Below are positions 7,497 through 16,100 of a stretch of 28,135 nt of DNA, in pieces; the first letter of the stretch is position 1; every line of letters starts with the position of its first letter. Both the position numbers and the translations under genes were made by a program. This DNA comes from an uncultured Eubacterium sp. (GTDB taxonomy: Bacteria; Bacillota; Clostridia; Lachnospirales; Lachnospiraceae), in assembly GCA_910589665.1 (NCBI GenBank), contig CAJUTR010000031.1, positions 1 to 28,135 of the forward strand, written 5' to 3'. A model generated the notes under the pieces. That model saw only the letters and a program-made list of their open reading frames with translations. It was not told the origin of the DNA and ran no database searches.

Positions 7497-8837
7497 TCAG
7501 ATCTCCTTTCTTCTCTCGATTCCACAGGATTGGTAATACTCTGCTTTATCCTGATACATTCTCTTTTCCGCCTCGGATATCAGCTTATCGATTCCGGACA
7601 GGCTGTCCTTCTCCCAAACGGCGCCCACAGCCATATGGATCTCCTTTTTCTTCAGATCCTCCTTTAGTTTATCCGTCCGTTCCCACAAATCCTTTTCTTT
7701 CATCCCCGTACAGATCGCCAGCAATTCGTCTCCGCCGATGCGAAAAAGTCCATATTCTCCAAACGCCAGTTTTAAACTGCCGCATGAATTCATGATCAAC
7801 CGATCTCCCGCCTCATGCCCTTCGCTGTCATTGACCCGTTTTAACCCGGTCACATCGCAGTATACGATACCAAGACATTCTTCCTGTTTGAGATTTTCGA
7901 TAAATTCATTCATCGCATGCCGGTTTCCGATCTTCGTAAGCTGGTCTAGATAACTCATATCCCGCAGTTTCCGGATCAGATTTCTCCTTCGAAGGGATGA
8001 AATGATAAAATGCGCCATGATCTGAAGCATATTCGAAGCGTACGAGAGCAACTTTTTCGGCGGATTGTCCACTCCATAAAAACCGATCGCTTTCCCGTCA
8101 TCGTATAGAGGAACGACCACCAGCGAATGTACGTTCTGCCTTTTCAGGATCTTGTACTGCAGCGGGTCCTTTTCTCGGATATCGGCCAATTCTTTAATGA
8201 CGATATGCTTTCCTATGCTGAAATTCTTATACCAGTTGGCACAGATCTCCGGTGGTAGATCCTGAAGATTTTCTTTTTCCGGACTGACACCGCTCGCCAC
8301 CCATTCATACGTATTGTCATCATTTCCTTTTTCATTTTTCTCAAAGATATATGTTCTCTCGCCGCCTAACGCCTTCCCCATATACTCTAACAGCACCTCC
8401 AGCGTTTTGGACGGCGTTTTCTGCATCAACGCCATACGAAGTCCTTCGTTGATCGTGGCCTCCAGATTTTCATAGCTTCGCTGCATATTGCCCCTCGATT
8501 CCTGTTTACCTGGATCAATGGCGATCTCAATCCGATACGTTTTCCCATCCTCTTCTACCACCGTATCCTTGAGCATCATATGCTTGTCAAGAATCGGATT
8601 AAAACAACGCCATTCTTTAAAAGAACCTGGCTCTAATTCGTGGTTATTACAAAGATGACAGGGGGTGGAGCAGTTCTGAAGGACCTCATGGCATGGTTTC
8701 CCGGCTATCTCTTCAAACGATTTGATCCCATATGTTTCAAGCGCCTTTTTATTCAAATAGACCAGTTCATAACTTTCTACATCGGACACATAAACCACTT
8801 CGTCCATATTTTCAAAAAACTCCCATATTTTATTCAT
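7497..8837 (-). CDS. PAS-GAF-GGDEF diguanylate cyclase
   Basis: Predicted to make cyclic di-GMP in response to ligands sensed by its N-terminal domains. The 446-residue protein has a PAS domain (about 1-115), a GAF-like domain (about 130-290, with LVVVPLYDDGKAIGFYGVDNPP) and a GGDEF domain (about 300-440). The catalytic motif is RIGGDELL, an accepted active variant (GGDEL). DQLTKIGNRHAM and DVTGLKRVND are the usual substrate-binding segments. No RxxD inhibitory site precedes the motif. The PAS domain carries clustered cysteines C49, C56, C60 and C63, plus C78. No membrane segment is seen. The ATG at 8837 has GAGGAGG 9 nt upstream; the open frame reaches 8921 but lacks a site there. It is coupled to the DUF6106 gene. 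Confidence 0.92.
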   Translation of the reverse strand: MNKIWEFFENMDEVVYVSDVESYELVYLNKKALETYGIKSFEEIAGKPCHEVLQNCSTPCHLCNNHELEPGSFKEWRCFNPILDKHMMLKDTVVEEDGKTYRIEIAIDPGKQESRGNMQRSYENLEATINEGLRMALMQKTPSKTLEVLLEYMGKALGGERTYIFEKNEKGNDDNTYEWVASGVSPEKENLQDLPPEICANWYKNFSIGKHIVIKELADIREKDPLQYKILKRQNVHSLVVVPLYDDGKAIGFYGVDNPPKKLLSYASNMLQIMAHFIISSLRRRNLIRKLRDMSYLDQLTKIGNRHAMNEFIENLKQEECLGIVYCDVTGLKRVNDSEGHEAGDRLIMNSCGSLKLAFGEYGLFRIGGDELLAICTGMKEKDLWERTDKLKEDLKKKEIHMAVGAVWEKDSLSGIDKLISEAEKRMYQDKAEYYQSCGIERRKEI

Positions 8838-8859
8838 GATTCGTAACCTCCTCGCAGGA

Positions 8860-8877
8860 TCGCAGTATGATCTGCGA
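8860..8877. promoter_or_regulatory. Inverted repeat in the leader of the diguanylate cyclase gene
   Basis: TCGCAG (8860-8865) and CTGCGA (8872-8877) flank a 6-nt centre. It lies just upstream of the GAGGAGG ribosome binding site and downstream of an extended -10-like TGCTATACT at about 8893-8885. No good -35 box goes with that -10, so the promoter itself is tentative. Confidence 0.35.
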
Positions 8878-8923
8878 CCATAACTAAGTATAGCACAACT
8901 ATCGCTTTTTTTCCTCAACAATT

Positions 8924-9613
8924 TTATTTTTTTCTTGTATGCTCTGTGTCTTTCACTATATTCTGGTACTCCGGGTATTCAGAAAGAAAACGATCGACGA
9001 TGTCCGGTTCTCCCCAGTAGTGCATGGGATAAACAGCTTTTACGTCTATTTTCTCCAAAAAATAGCGCATTCCCTCCGCGTAATACTCTTCCTGCCTCGG
9101 ATCGAGCGGAAGGAATGCCACATCTATGGTCTTTCCGGTGAGTAGTTGTATCTCGTGCCGGTAACTCCCCGTCATCTGGCGGTTTTCCTGCTCTGACTCC
9201 CCCTTCCACACCCAGTCGTTTAGATCGCCAGCGTGGTAGATCGTCCCCTCCGGACATGTCACGAAAAATGCCACGCCGGAATCCGTCGAATGAAGCGTCT
9301 GAAGTTCTGTTCTGTATGGCAGTTCATAGTACTGGTGGAATGTCACACGGGTAATTTGTATGCCGTCCACATCCGGATAGTTTTGTTTTGAAATATCCTT
9401 TGATAAGATGGCGTGGATGTTTTTCATGCCCTGCTGTTTGAGCAGCGTGAATACTTTTTTATTGTAATGGTCCTGATGGAAGTGACTGGCGAAAACGAAG
9501 ATCGGTTTTTCCGGATCCAAATTTGGCAACTGCTTCCGGTAATAATCAAATAAATAGTAACAGACATTTGTCTCGATCAGAAAACCGCTGTGGTAAATGT
9601 AAGTGATGTTCAT
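8924..9613 (-). CDS. Metallo-beta-lactamase-fold hydrolase
   Basis: A 229-residue protein with the metal-binding signature SHFHQDH (HxHxDH), a second metal ligand region TIYHAGDLNDW, and a C-terminal VYPMHYWGEP histidine. It resembles short cytoplasmic MBL hydrolases of the UlaG/UPF0173 type rather than true lactamases; there is no signal peptide and the substrate is unknown. GAGGAG lies 5 nt before ATG 9613, and a good promoter is at 9657-9685. The next gene downstream (diguanylate cyclase) starts 87 nt after the stop and may be partly co-transcribed. Confidence 0.87.
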   Translation of the reverse strand: MNITYIYHSGFLIETNVCYYLFDYYRKQLPNLDPEKPIFVFASHFHQDHYNKKVFTLLKQQGMKNIHAILSKDISKQNYPDVDGIQITRVTFHQYYELPYRTELQTLHSTDSGVAFFVTCPEGTIYHAGDLNDWVWKGESEQENRQMTGSYRHEIQLLTGKTIDVAFLPLDPRQEEYYAEGMRYFLEKIDVKAVYPMHYWGEPDIVDRFLSEYPEYQNIVKDTEHTRKK

Positions 9614-9656
9614 GATGCTCCTCCGCGATCTAGCGTTTTTTCAAATTTACGAAATT

Positions 9657-9685
9657 ATTATAACAGAGACATCTTTTAATTTCAA
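9657..9685 (-). promoter_or_regulatory. Promoter of the MBL-fold hydrolase gene
   Basis: TTGAAA (9685-9680) and TATAAT (9662-9657) are separated by 17 nt. The start codon lies 43 nt downstream of the -10 box. No dyad is seen in the leader. Confidence 0.7.
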
Positions 9686-9754
9686 TGCAAATAAAACCGA
9701 TCGGGAACTGTTTGCAATTTTCAGGGTACAATTTGCACAATGGGAAAAATAGGT

Positions 9755-9807
9755 AAAAAAAGACCAGCGCAAATCTGTTCCCTATCCTTTCGATTTGCTC
9801 TGGTCTT
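9755..9807 (-). terminator. Rho-independent terminator of the peptide operon
   Basis: AAGACCAG-x-GCAAATC (9760-9775) pairs with GATTTGC-x-CTGGTCTT (9792-9807): 15 of 16 positions with a 16-nt loop. On the minus strand the stem runs directly into a T tract (complement of 9754-9760). It ends transcription 33 nt after the stop of the SpoIIE-family gene and marks the 3' limit of the operon. Confidence 0.9.
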
Positions 9808-9839
9808 ATCTCTTTACCATCTCATTATTACATCCCGTT

Positions 9840-11933
9840 CTAACCATCGTCCCCTTCTCTATCGAACGCCCATGTTACACGCAATACATTTCTTCCCTCC
9901 GCATACTCATAGGAAATATCATCCACACTGCTTTTCACGATAAATATACCAAGGCCGCCTATCGTTCGTTCCTGTGCCGAAAGACTTGTATCGGGATCTT
10001 CTCTTTCGAGCGGATCGTACGGAATGCCGTAATCCGTGAATGTAATAACTGCTGTCATCGTCTTATCCCGAGTCACCTCAACCCCGACTGTCACATCGCC
10101 CGTCTCCTGCGGGTAAGCATAATAGGCGATATTCCCAAACAGCTCGTCGATCACGATGTCGATCTGCCTCATCGTTTGATCCGGGCAGCCATATCGGCTC
10201 ATCCTATCGTTTACAAAGTCCGTCACGCGATCAAGATTTCCGATTTCCGCAGTTACGGTAATTTCATTTTTATCTTTCTGTTCACAGGGATCCATATCCG
10301 TCACACTCCTCTTCCTATAATAAAAGGACAACATCGTTATATCATCGAATTGAGGCGCATCGCCGGCAAATGTATCAATATCCCGTTTTAATTCCCTCAC
10401 CGTCTCCTGCGGTTCGATACCTGTAGTTCTATTTAGCGCTGACAGCATCCTGTCCGTTCCGTACAACTCATTTGACGGATCCGCCGCCTCGGCAACTCCA
10501 TCCGTATACAGAAATAACCTGTCTCCTGGTTCCAGCTCCATCTCGAACTCTTTATAGGAAATCCCTTCGAGTCCGGCCATGACAAATCCATGATTTTCCT
10601 TTACCAGTTCATACGCACCGCCTTCCCGCATGACAGCGGCATATTCATGTCCGGCATTGATATAGGTCAAGTGTCCGGTCGATATCGTGAGTATACCGAG
10701 CCACACGGTTACGAACATACCGGCATCATTGTTCTCACACAGCTGCGCGTTGACTTTCCTCGCAATTTCGCCGGCTGGCAGACCGCTAAGCGCGGAGTTT
10801 TTCAGCAAGGTCTTCGCGATCACCATAAAAAGGGCCGCCGGAACCCCTTTTCCGGACACGTCAGCCATCACCATAACGAGATGGTCCTCGTCGGTCAGAA
10901 AGAAATCGTAAAAATCGCCGCCCACTTCTTTTGCCGGCATCATGGCCGCATATATTTCAAATTCATCCCTGCCGGGGAAGGCAGGAAATATACACGGCAG
11001 CATGTCCTTTTGGATCTTCGTCGCAATGTTTAACTCCGTTCCGATCCTCTCTTTTTCAGCTGTCACCGCTGTAAGGTTCGCGATATAACTGCTTATATCT
11101 ATCTCCATGCGGGCGATCGCCTGTGCCAGCGCTCCGATTTCATCTTTATTCCTGATCCGGCTAAGAAAGCTTTCTGTATCGACGCAGCGCTCCGCACTGC
11201 TTTCCCTCTCAACGAAGTCCTTTGCCTCCTTTGTAATATAAAGTACGGGTTTGATCATGATCCTGTATGTATAAAGGATATATAGGATCGAACAAAACGC
11301 CACTATGACCAGTGTCGCTGCCAGCACAACAAAAACGTAATGCCCCCTTGCCTGCTGCAACGTACTCATCGCTTTCTCGACGCCAAGCATCGCTACGATC
11401 CCGCCCTGGGAATCATATATGGGTACTGCTGCCGTCGTATGCGGTCCGAATTTCTCTGAATAAGAATAAAAATAATTGTCCACCCTCTCTCCCGTTGTCA
11501 TGATCCTTTTTACACAATCCGCATATTCCGCGCGGATATCCTTTGAAACGTCAAGCAGATCATACGGGGGGATCTCACTGTTTGGACCAGAGGCATCAAA
11601 TATATATGTCAGCGTTCGGTAATCACCTTTGTCAACGGCGGCAACATATAGATACCTGGCCTCCATTGTAAGGAGAAGGCTGTCGAGTTTTTCCTTCGTA
11701 TCGTTATAGGCAGTATCTTTCCTGCCCGTTTCGAGGTATGCGGCTATACGGTCACCGTCCACATATCCGCGGGCGGTACACGCGATCTCATATGCCACAT
11801 CGTTATACTGTTTTTCGAGTACCGCCGTAAACTCCCCATATCCGATAAAACATGCCAGCGAACATATGACTGCTGCCACAAGCAGCAGACTGGACGTAAA
11901 TTTAGCGGTCAGTCCGAGGGATCTGTTTCTCAT
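9840..11933 (-). CDS. Membrane SpoIIE-family phosphatase fused to an RsbW-like kinase domain
   Basis: A 697-residue sensor regulator. Two membrane helices (about 12-32 and 198-222) flank an extracytoplasmic Cache-like domain. A HAMP-like linker follows (about 223-285), then a PP2C/SpoIIE phosphatase (about 325-540) with GGDFYDFF, MADVSGKGVPAALFM and APQFDDITML metal ligands. The C-terminus is a HATPase_c domain (about 555-690) with IDELFGNIAYYAY (N box), FTDYGIPYDP and GGLGIFIVKS. Known partner-switching systems dephosphorylate a STAS protein with the first type of domain and phosphorylate it with the second. The only nearby STAS gene is two genes upstream at 13601. It overlaps the GH3 gene by ATGA and is the last gene of the operon. 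No sigma factor gene is adjacent. Confidence 0.93.
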   Translation of the reverse strand: MRNRSLGLTAKFTSSLLLVAAVICSLACFIGYGEFTAVLEKQYNDVAYEIACTARGYVDGDRIAAYLETGRKDTAYNDTKEKLDSLLLTMEARYLYVAAVDKGDYRTLTYIFDASGPNSEIPPYDLLDVSKDIRAEYADCVKRIMTTGERVDNYFYSYSEKFGPHTTAAVPIYDSQGGIVAMLGVEKAMSTLQQARGHYVFVVLAATLVIVAFCSILYILYTYRIMIKPVLYITKEAKDFVERESSAERCVDTESFLSRIRNKDEIGALAQAIARMEIDISSYIANLTAVTAEKERIGTELNIATKIQKDMLPCIFPAFPGRDEFEIYAAMMPAKEVGGDFYDFFLTDEDHLVMVMADVSGKGVPAALFMVIAKTLLKNSALSGLPAGEIARKVNAQLCENNDAGMFVTVWLGILTISTGHLTYINAGHEYAAVMREGGAYELVKENHGFVMAGLEGISYKEFEMELEPGDRLFLYTDGVAEAADPSNELYGTDRMLSALNRTTGIEPQETVRELKRDIDTFAGDAPQFDDITMLSFYYRKRSVTDMDPCEQKDKNEITVTAEIGNLDRVTDFVNDRMSRYGCPDQTMRQIDIVIDELFGNIAYYAYPQETGDVTVGVEVTRDKTMTAVITFTDYGIPYDPLEREDPDTSLSAQERTIGGLGIFIVKSSVDDISYEYAEGRNVLRVTWAFDREGDDG

Positions 11934-13576
11934 ATGTCATCTACACTCTCTATCCATTTTCTGAAAACATCTATTTTTTCCTTGCTGTCTAGGAGCTTAA
12001 CCGGTTTGTCCTGCCCCATCTCCACGCCTTGTTTTTCCATATACGTCCGGTACTCTCCAAAGCTTCCTGGTTTCAAACGGCAGGAAACCGCCTCCCCGAG
12101 CTCCCCATTGGCTCTGCAGTCCATATAATCAAGGTTGCACCGCTGCATACAGTCGTCAAATGATACGACCGCCCCGCCTGCGTGTTCCGCCTCGTATAAA
12201 AACACATATCGCCCCGTTCCCCCGGCAATTTCACTATACATGCACCACTGAGCGAATCCGAGTCCATTTTTTGCTGAAAATTCAGATACGGCATATTCCA
12301 TCTGCTCCGTATTCGTCTTCTCACCGGCAAGGTTCATAAGCTGATGATTCCTGTAACAAAAACAAACGATCGGACTCTCCCCGTAAAAACCGGTTATTTC
12401 GATGACATCGCCGAGCTGGTATCGGTAAAAACCAGACAGGTTCGTGATAATAATCTCATATCGGCTCCCGCGTAACACGTTGGAAATGTCCTTTACCGGA
12501 CAGCTCTTTTTTTCCTTTTCGTCGAGTGGGATGAATTCAAAAAAACAAGCCTCCGGCACTAGTATGTATTCATCCCTCCGGTTCATTCCGTTTGCTATGC
12601 CGAGCAGTCCCTCCGAGGAGGCATAGACAAAGTAATGGACTGGCACATCTCCGAGATACCGGTAAAACTTTTCGTTATACTGGTGAAAAGAATTTCCCCC
12701 GATCACGATCACATAACGGATCTGCTTCCAGATCTTTTTAAACATATCACGGGAAAGTCCGGTCTGATCGATCATCCGAAGCTCCTGTGCCCGTTCGGGC
12801 AGCGGCCTGATATAAGGCTTCAGCCTCTCCCTCCATTTCTCATATGGCAAAAGCTCCTCATTGATCGAACCGTGTTCTATGTCATCCAGCAGTGTATCCC
12901 AGTTTTTCTCTATGTACTCAAACACATTGACGATACGGTGTACAAATACGCTGTGTATTCCTGTCACATGTTTATCGGCCAGGGCAAACCTTGCCTTCGC
13001 ATATATTAGATCCTGCCTGTCATCGGGAAATAAAACCTCCCCCGGCGACGTATAATTTTCAAACGGAAATTCCCCTCTCTCAAGCATCGCCAGATATACA
13101 GCGCTTGAGCGTATTCCCGCCGGCAGTCCGTGAACCTCTCTTTTTCTAAACTCTCCGGTCTGAAATATCTTTCCATGGATTTGTTCCGGAGACTGACCGG
13201 CATAATACTCATTGATCATTCCATAAATCGCATCACAGGCAAATGTTTCGTACGCTCTGGTAGCTTCCTGCGATACCGGGATCTGTTTCGCCTTTCCCGT
13301 ATTGCCCGAACTTACCGAATAATAGCTGCATGTATTTCCGGTTGGGATACCTTGTTCGATATATGTTCGGTAATCCTCATAACCCGTGATGGGTACCGCT
13401 GCCTGATAATCGCGGATAGAACCGATGCCGCTAAATTGATATTTTTTCCCAAACAACGTGTCTTTACCAGCGTCGAGTACTTCCCGCAAAAACTCTCTCT
13501 GGCATTGTACGGCCTGCTTCGTGTCGAGCCGAAATCGCTGAAGCGCTTTCTGGCCTTTGTCCTCTTGATGATCCAT
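11930..13576 (-). CDS. GH3-family acyl-acid amide synthetase
   Basis: A 548-residue member of the adenylating superfamily. Plant relatives join an acyl acid to an amino acid through an acyl-AMP intermediate. All three ATP motifs are visible: YSVSSGNTGKAKQIP (85-99, phosphate loop), YFVYASSEGLLGIA (adenine/acyl site) and YRYQLGDVIEI (ribose/phosphate contact). No signal peptide or carrier-protein domain is present, so the product should be a free acyl-amide or a modified peptide made in the cytoplasm. It lies between the STAS gene (24 nt gap, GAGGGAG 5 nt before its ATG) and the phosphatase gene (4-nt overlap), inside a RiPP export operon. The substrate is unknown. Confidence 0.92.
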   Translation of the reverse strand: MDHQEDKGQKALQRFRLDTKQAVQCQREFLREVLDAGKDTLFGKKYQFSGIGSIRDYQAAVPITGYEDYRTYIEQGIPTGNTCSYYSVSSGNTGKAKQIPVSQEATRAYETFACDAIYGMINEYYAGQSPEQIHGKIFQTGEFRKREVHGLPAGIRSSAVYLAMLERGEFPFENYTSPGEVLFPDDRQDLIYAKARFALADKHVTGIHSVFVHRIVNVFEYIEKNWDTLLDDIEHGSINEELLPYEKWRERLKPYIRPLPERAQELRMIDQTGLSRDMFKKIWKQIRYVIVIGGNSFHQYNEKFYRYLGDVPVHYFVYASSEGLLGIANGMNRRDEYILVPEACFFEFIPLDEKEKKSCPVKDISNVLRGSRYEIIITNLSGFYRYQLGDVIEITGFYGESPIVCFCYRNHQLMNLAGEKTNTEQMEYAVSEFSAKNGLGFAQWCMYSEIAGGTGRYVFLYEAEHAGGAVVSFDDCMQRCNLDYMDCRANGELGEAVSCRLKPGSFGEYRTYMEKQGVEMGQDKPVKLLDSKEKIDVFRKWIESVDDI

Positions 13577-13600
13577 CTATGCTCCCTCACAATCTCTTCG

Positions 13601-13897
13601 TCATATGATCGTTAAAATATCTACAAATCCAGTAATCTCAAACACCTCCATGACCACATCATTTACATGGCGTATTTCCATTTTTCCCTGCCTGTCCATC
13701 GTTTTCTGCATGGACAACAGGACGCGCAGTCCGGCGCTTGATATGTACTCCAGTCTCTGCATATCCACAATCAGTTCACGGTAACCTGCGATCTTGTCAT
13801 CCACATGCTTTTCCAGCATGGGAGATGTTGACGTATCCAGTCGTCCCTCAAGATACAGGACCGTATAGCCGTCTTTTTCCCTCTGGGTGATCGTCAT
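13601..13897 (-). CDS. STAS-domain anti-sigma factor antagonist-like protein
   Basis: A 98-residue single STAS domain with the usual fold order: GYTVLYLEGRLDTSTSP, LIVDMQRLEYISSAGLRVLL, then ITGFVDILTI. The serine pair in EYISSAGLR (about S58-S59) includes the conserved site that is phosphorylated by RsbW/SpoIIAB-type kinases and dephosphorylated by SpoIIE-type phosphatases. Its start codon overlaps the stop of the second ABC transporter gene (ATGA), so expression is tied to the exporter. The fused phosphatase-kinase encoded two genes downstream is its likely partner. Its target is unknown: no sigma factor is nearby, so it may act on another protein. Confidence 0.93.
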   Translation of the reverse strand: MTITQREKDGYTVLYLEGRLDTSTSPMLEKHVDDKIAGYRELIVDMQRLEYISSAGLRVLLSMQKTMDRQGKMEIRHVNDVVMEVFEITGFVDILTII

Positions 13898-16086
13898 CCT
13901 GTTCCCTCCATTTCCGGCTGTATCTGCTGTCGTCTCACGAGCTCAGCAAAAAAGCCATTTTGCGATACAAGTTGTTCATAATTGCCATCCTCTACGATTT
14001 TTCCATGATCCAGTACCAGGATCCGGTCACACGCACGGATCGTCGAGAGTCGGTGCGCGATGACAACTCTCGTGCATTTCATCCCGTTCAGGGAATCCGA
14101 CACCTGCTTCTGCGTGATATTATCGAGCGCCGACGTAGCCTCGTCAAGATACAACAGCTTTGGCTTTGGCGCGATTGCTCTCGCGATCATCAACCTCTGC
14201 TTCTGTCCTCCCGAAATCCCCCCGTTTCCTTCACTCAATACGGTGTGCATTCCCATCGGCATCGCGCGTATATCCTCATCCATTCCCGCCATAGCGGCAG
14301 CCTCCCACGCGTCTTCCATCGTTAGCTGCGGCGCCGAAACGGTTATATTTGAGTAAATGCTGCCGCTGAACAGCTTTCCATTCTGCATGACAACGCCGAT
14401 CTGCCTGTGAAGGCTTTTCGGATCTAGTTTTGCTATGTCCTTTCCGTCATAATAAATGGCACCTGTATCCGGCGTTTCAAATCCAAGCAAAAGACGAAGG
14501 AGTGTGGATTTTCCGCACCCAGTCTTGCCGACAACTGCCACATACTGGCCGGACTTTATTTTCAGGCTCAGATCATCTAAGATCTTAGGCCCGTCTTTCG
14601 TATAACCAAACGTCACGTTGTTGATATCCACACTGCCGGAAACAGACGATACGATCTCCTTTTCTGATCCGATCTGAGGACACGCCTTCATGATCGGCTC
14701 CGCCAGCTCAAAGATCGGACGAATGGATGAAAGTGCCGAAATCGCTGATGTCAATGCAAGCATAGCGGAACTCACCATTCCAAAAACTGTGTGAAACGCA
14801 ACATACTGTGCCACCTGTACGCCGGTCTGGAGGCATACGGCATAGATCAGTAAATTACCAAATATAGTGATCGAGGGCGCGACCGCATTCTGTATCTTTA
14901 AGAACAGCGGCGGGTTATAGGCAGCATCTGCCTCTGCCTTGTACTTCTCCGCCCACTGCGCAAACGCGCGGTCCTCGCTGCCCGATACTTTGATCTTCTG
15001 AATGCCGTTCAGAAGCGAGAACACGATACTCTGTACTTTTGTACCCGCATTCATCCTCTTCCTCATATACACGATCTGGCCGAACATACCGAGTACCGCA
15101 GCAGCAAGCTGTACCGTAAGGATAAGGACGGACGGAAGCAGCAGGCGTCTCTCTATCCCGAAAATCTGAAAGATATAAATGACAGAAAATAACGCCGTTA
15201 TCCCTGTGCCCAAAACGCTCCTGCACAGGATCTCGCATATGCTGCTGAGACAGACAGCCCTCTCTGTCAGTTCCCCGGCGCTGAATGGTTTAAAGAAGTC
15301 TGCCGGAAAATTCAGGATACGATGGAATATGGCCGATGACAATGCCAGTTCCATCTTATACTGGATCCCGTTTGTCAGCATACGTTTCACCGCCTCAAAT
15401 AGAAAGACGGAGATCGCTGTCCCAGCCAACAGTCCGCCCACCGAATAGATGAGAAGCATCTGACCCGATGGTATGATCTGGGAAAATATCATCTGTGTCA
15501 CAGCCGGTGTGATCACTCCGAGAAGAGAAACGATAAGTCCCGCCATCGTCAGTTTCCACTTATCCCTTCGCGAAACATTTTTCCAAAGAAATACCACGAT
15601 GTCTCTCGGTTTCAGCTCGTTTGGCGCAAGCGGGGGATAGAAGCAATACGCATCCCTTTTTATCTGTGCCGCGCTGCGTTTATCGATCTTTACCACTCTG
15701 CCATTGGAACTTTCATAACAAAGTCGTCCCCACCGGTCTGGCAGTATGGCAATGATCTGTCCACTCTCAAGTACAGCGAGTACAGGAGAATCCATATGTT
15801 TCCACCACTCGCCGGAAAGCGCAACGCGTCTGTGCATCAGTCCCGCCGAATTCTGAATCAGCGCAAGCTGTTGTTCCACAGCGTCCTCTTCCTTGATCTG
15901 ATCATGTTCGATATGATAGTAATTGCAGATTTTCTTGAGCGCATTTCCACACGCTCCGCCATACTCTTCCGTAAAGGTTTTATCTGACCCGCCGTCAATG
16001 ACGGATGCCAGCGACCAGTACGCGCGCGCGACGATCTTTTTTTCCCTGGAACTCCTCTCCCTTATTTGTGTATCAAACCATCCCAT
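13894..16086 (-). CDS. NHLM-type peptide export ABC transporter, permease/ATPase without peptidase
   Basis: A 730-residue half-transporter. An N-terminal cytoplasmic region of about 165 residues, unlike C39 peptidase and lacking its cysteine motif, is followed by a six-helix ABC membrane domain (about 180-450) and a nucleotide-binding domain. That domain shows VGKTGCGKSTLL (Walker A), ISGGQKQR (signature), LLYLDEATSALD (Walker B) and IAHRLST (H loop). The extended N-terminus and pairing with a C39-containing transporter match the NHLM bacteriocin export ATPase family. It probably forms a heterodimer with the protein encoded 14 nt upstream. It is translationally coupled to the downstream STAS gene. 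Confidence 0.9.
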   Translation of the reverse strand: MGWFDTQIRERSSREKKIVARAYWSLASVIDGGSDKTFTEEYGGACGNALKKICNYYHIEHDQIKEEDAVEQQLALIQNSAGLMHRRVALSGEWWKHMDSPVLAVLESGQIIAILPDRWGRLCYESSNGRVVKIDKRSAAQIKRDAYCFYPPLAPNELKPRDIVVFLWKNVSRRDKWKLTMAGLIVSLLGVITPAVTQMIFSQIIPSGQMLLIYSVGGLLAGTAISVFLFEAVKRMLTNGIQYKMELALSSAIFHRILNFPADFFKPFSAGELTERAVCLSSICEILCRSVLGTGITALFSVIYIFQIFGIERRLLLPSVLILTVQLAAAVLGMFGQIVYMRKRMNAGTKVQSIVFSLLNGIQKIKVSGSEDRAFAQWAEKYKAEADAAYNPPLFLKIQNAVAPSITIFGNLLIYAVCLQTGVQVAQYVAFHTVFGMVSSAMLALTSAISALSSIRPIFELAEPIMKACPQIGSEKEIVSSVSGSVDINNVTFGYTKDGPKILDDLSLKIKSGQYVAVVGKTGCGKSTLLRLLLGFETPDTGAIYYDGKDIAKLDPKSLHRQIGVVMQNGKLFSGSIYSNITVSAPQLTMEDAWEAAAMAGMDEDIRAMPMGMHTVLSEGNGGISGGQKQRLMIARAIAPKPKLLYLDEATSALDNITQKQVSDSLNGMKCTRVVIAHRLSTIRACDRILVLDHGKIVEDGNYEQLVSQNGFFAELVRRQQIQPEMEGTG

Positions 16087-16100
16087 ACAAATCCACCTGC

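Noticed and set aside
9795..10391. 198-codon plus-strand open frame
   Set aside because: It begins in the operon terminator and runs antisense to the phosphatase-kinase gene; no ribosome binding site.
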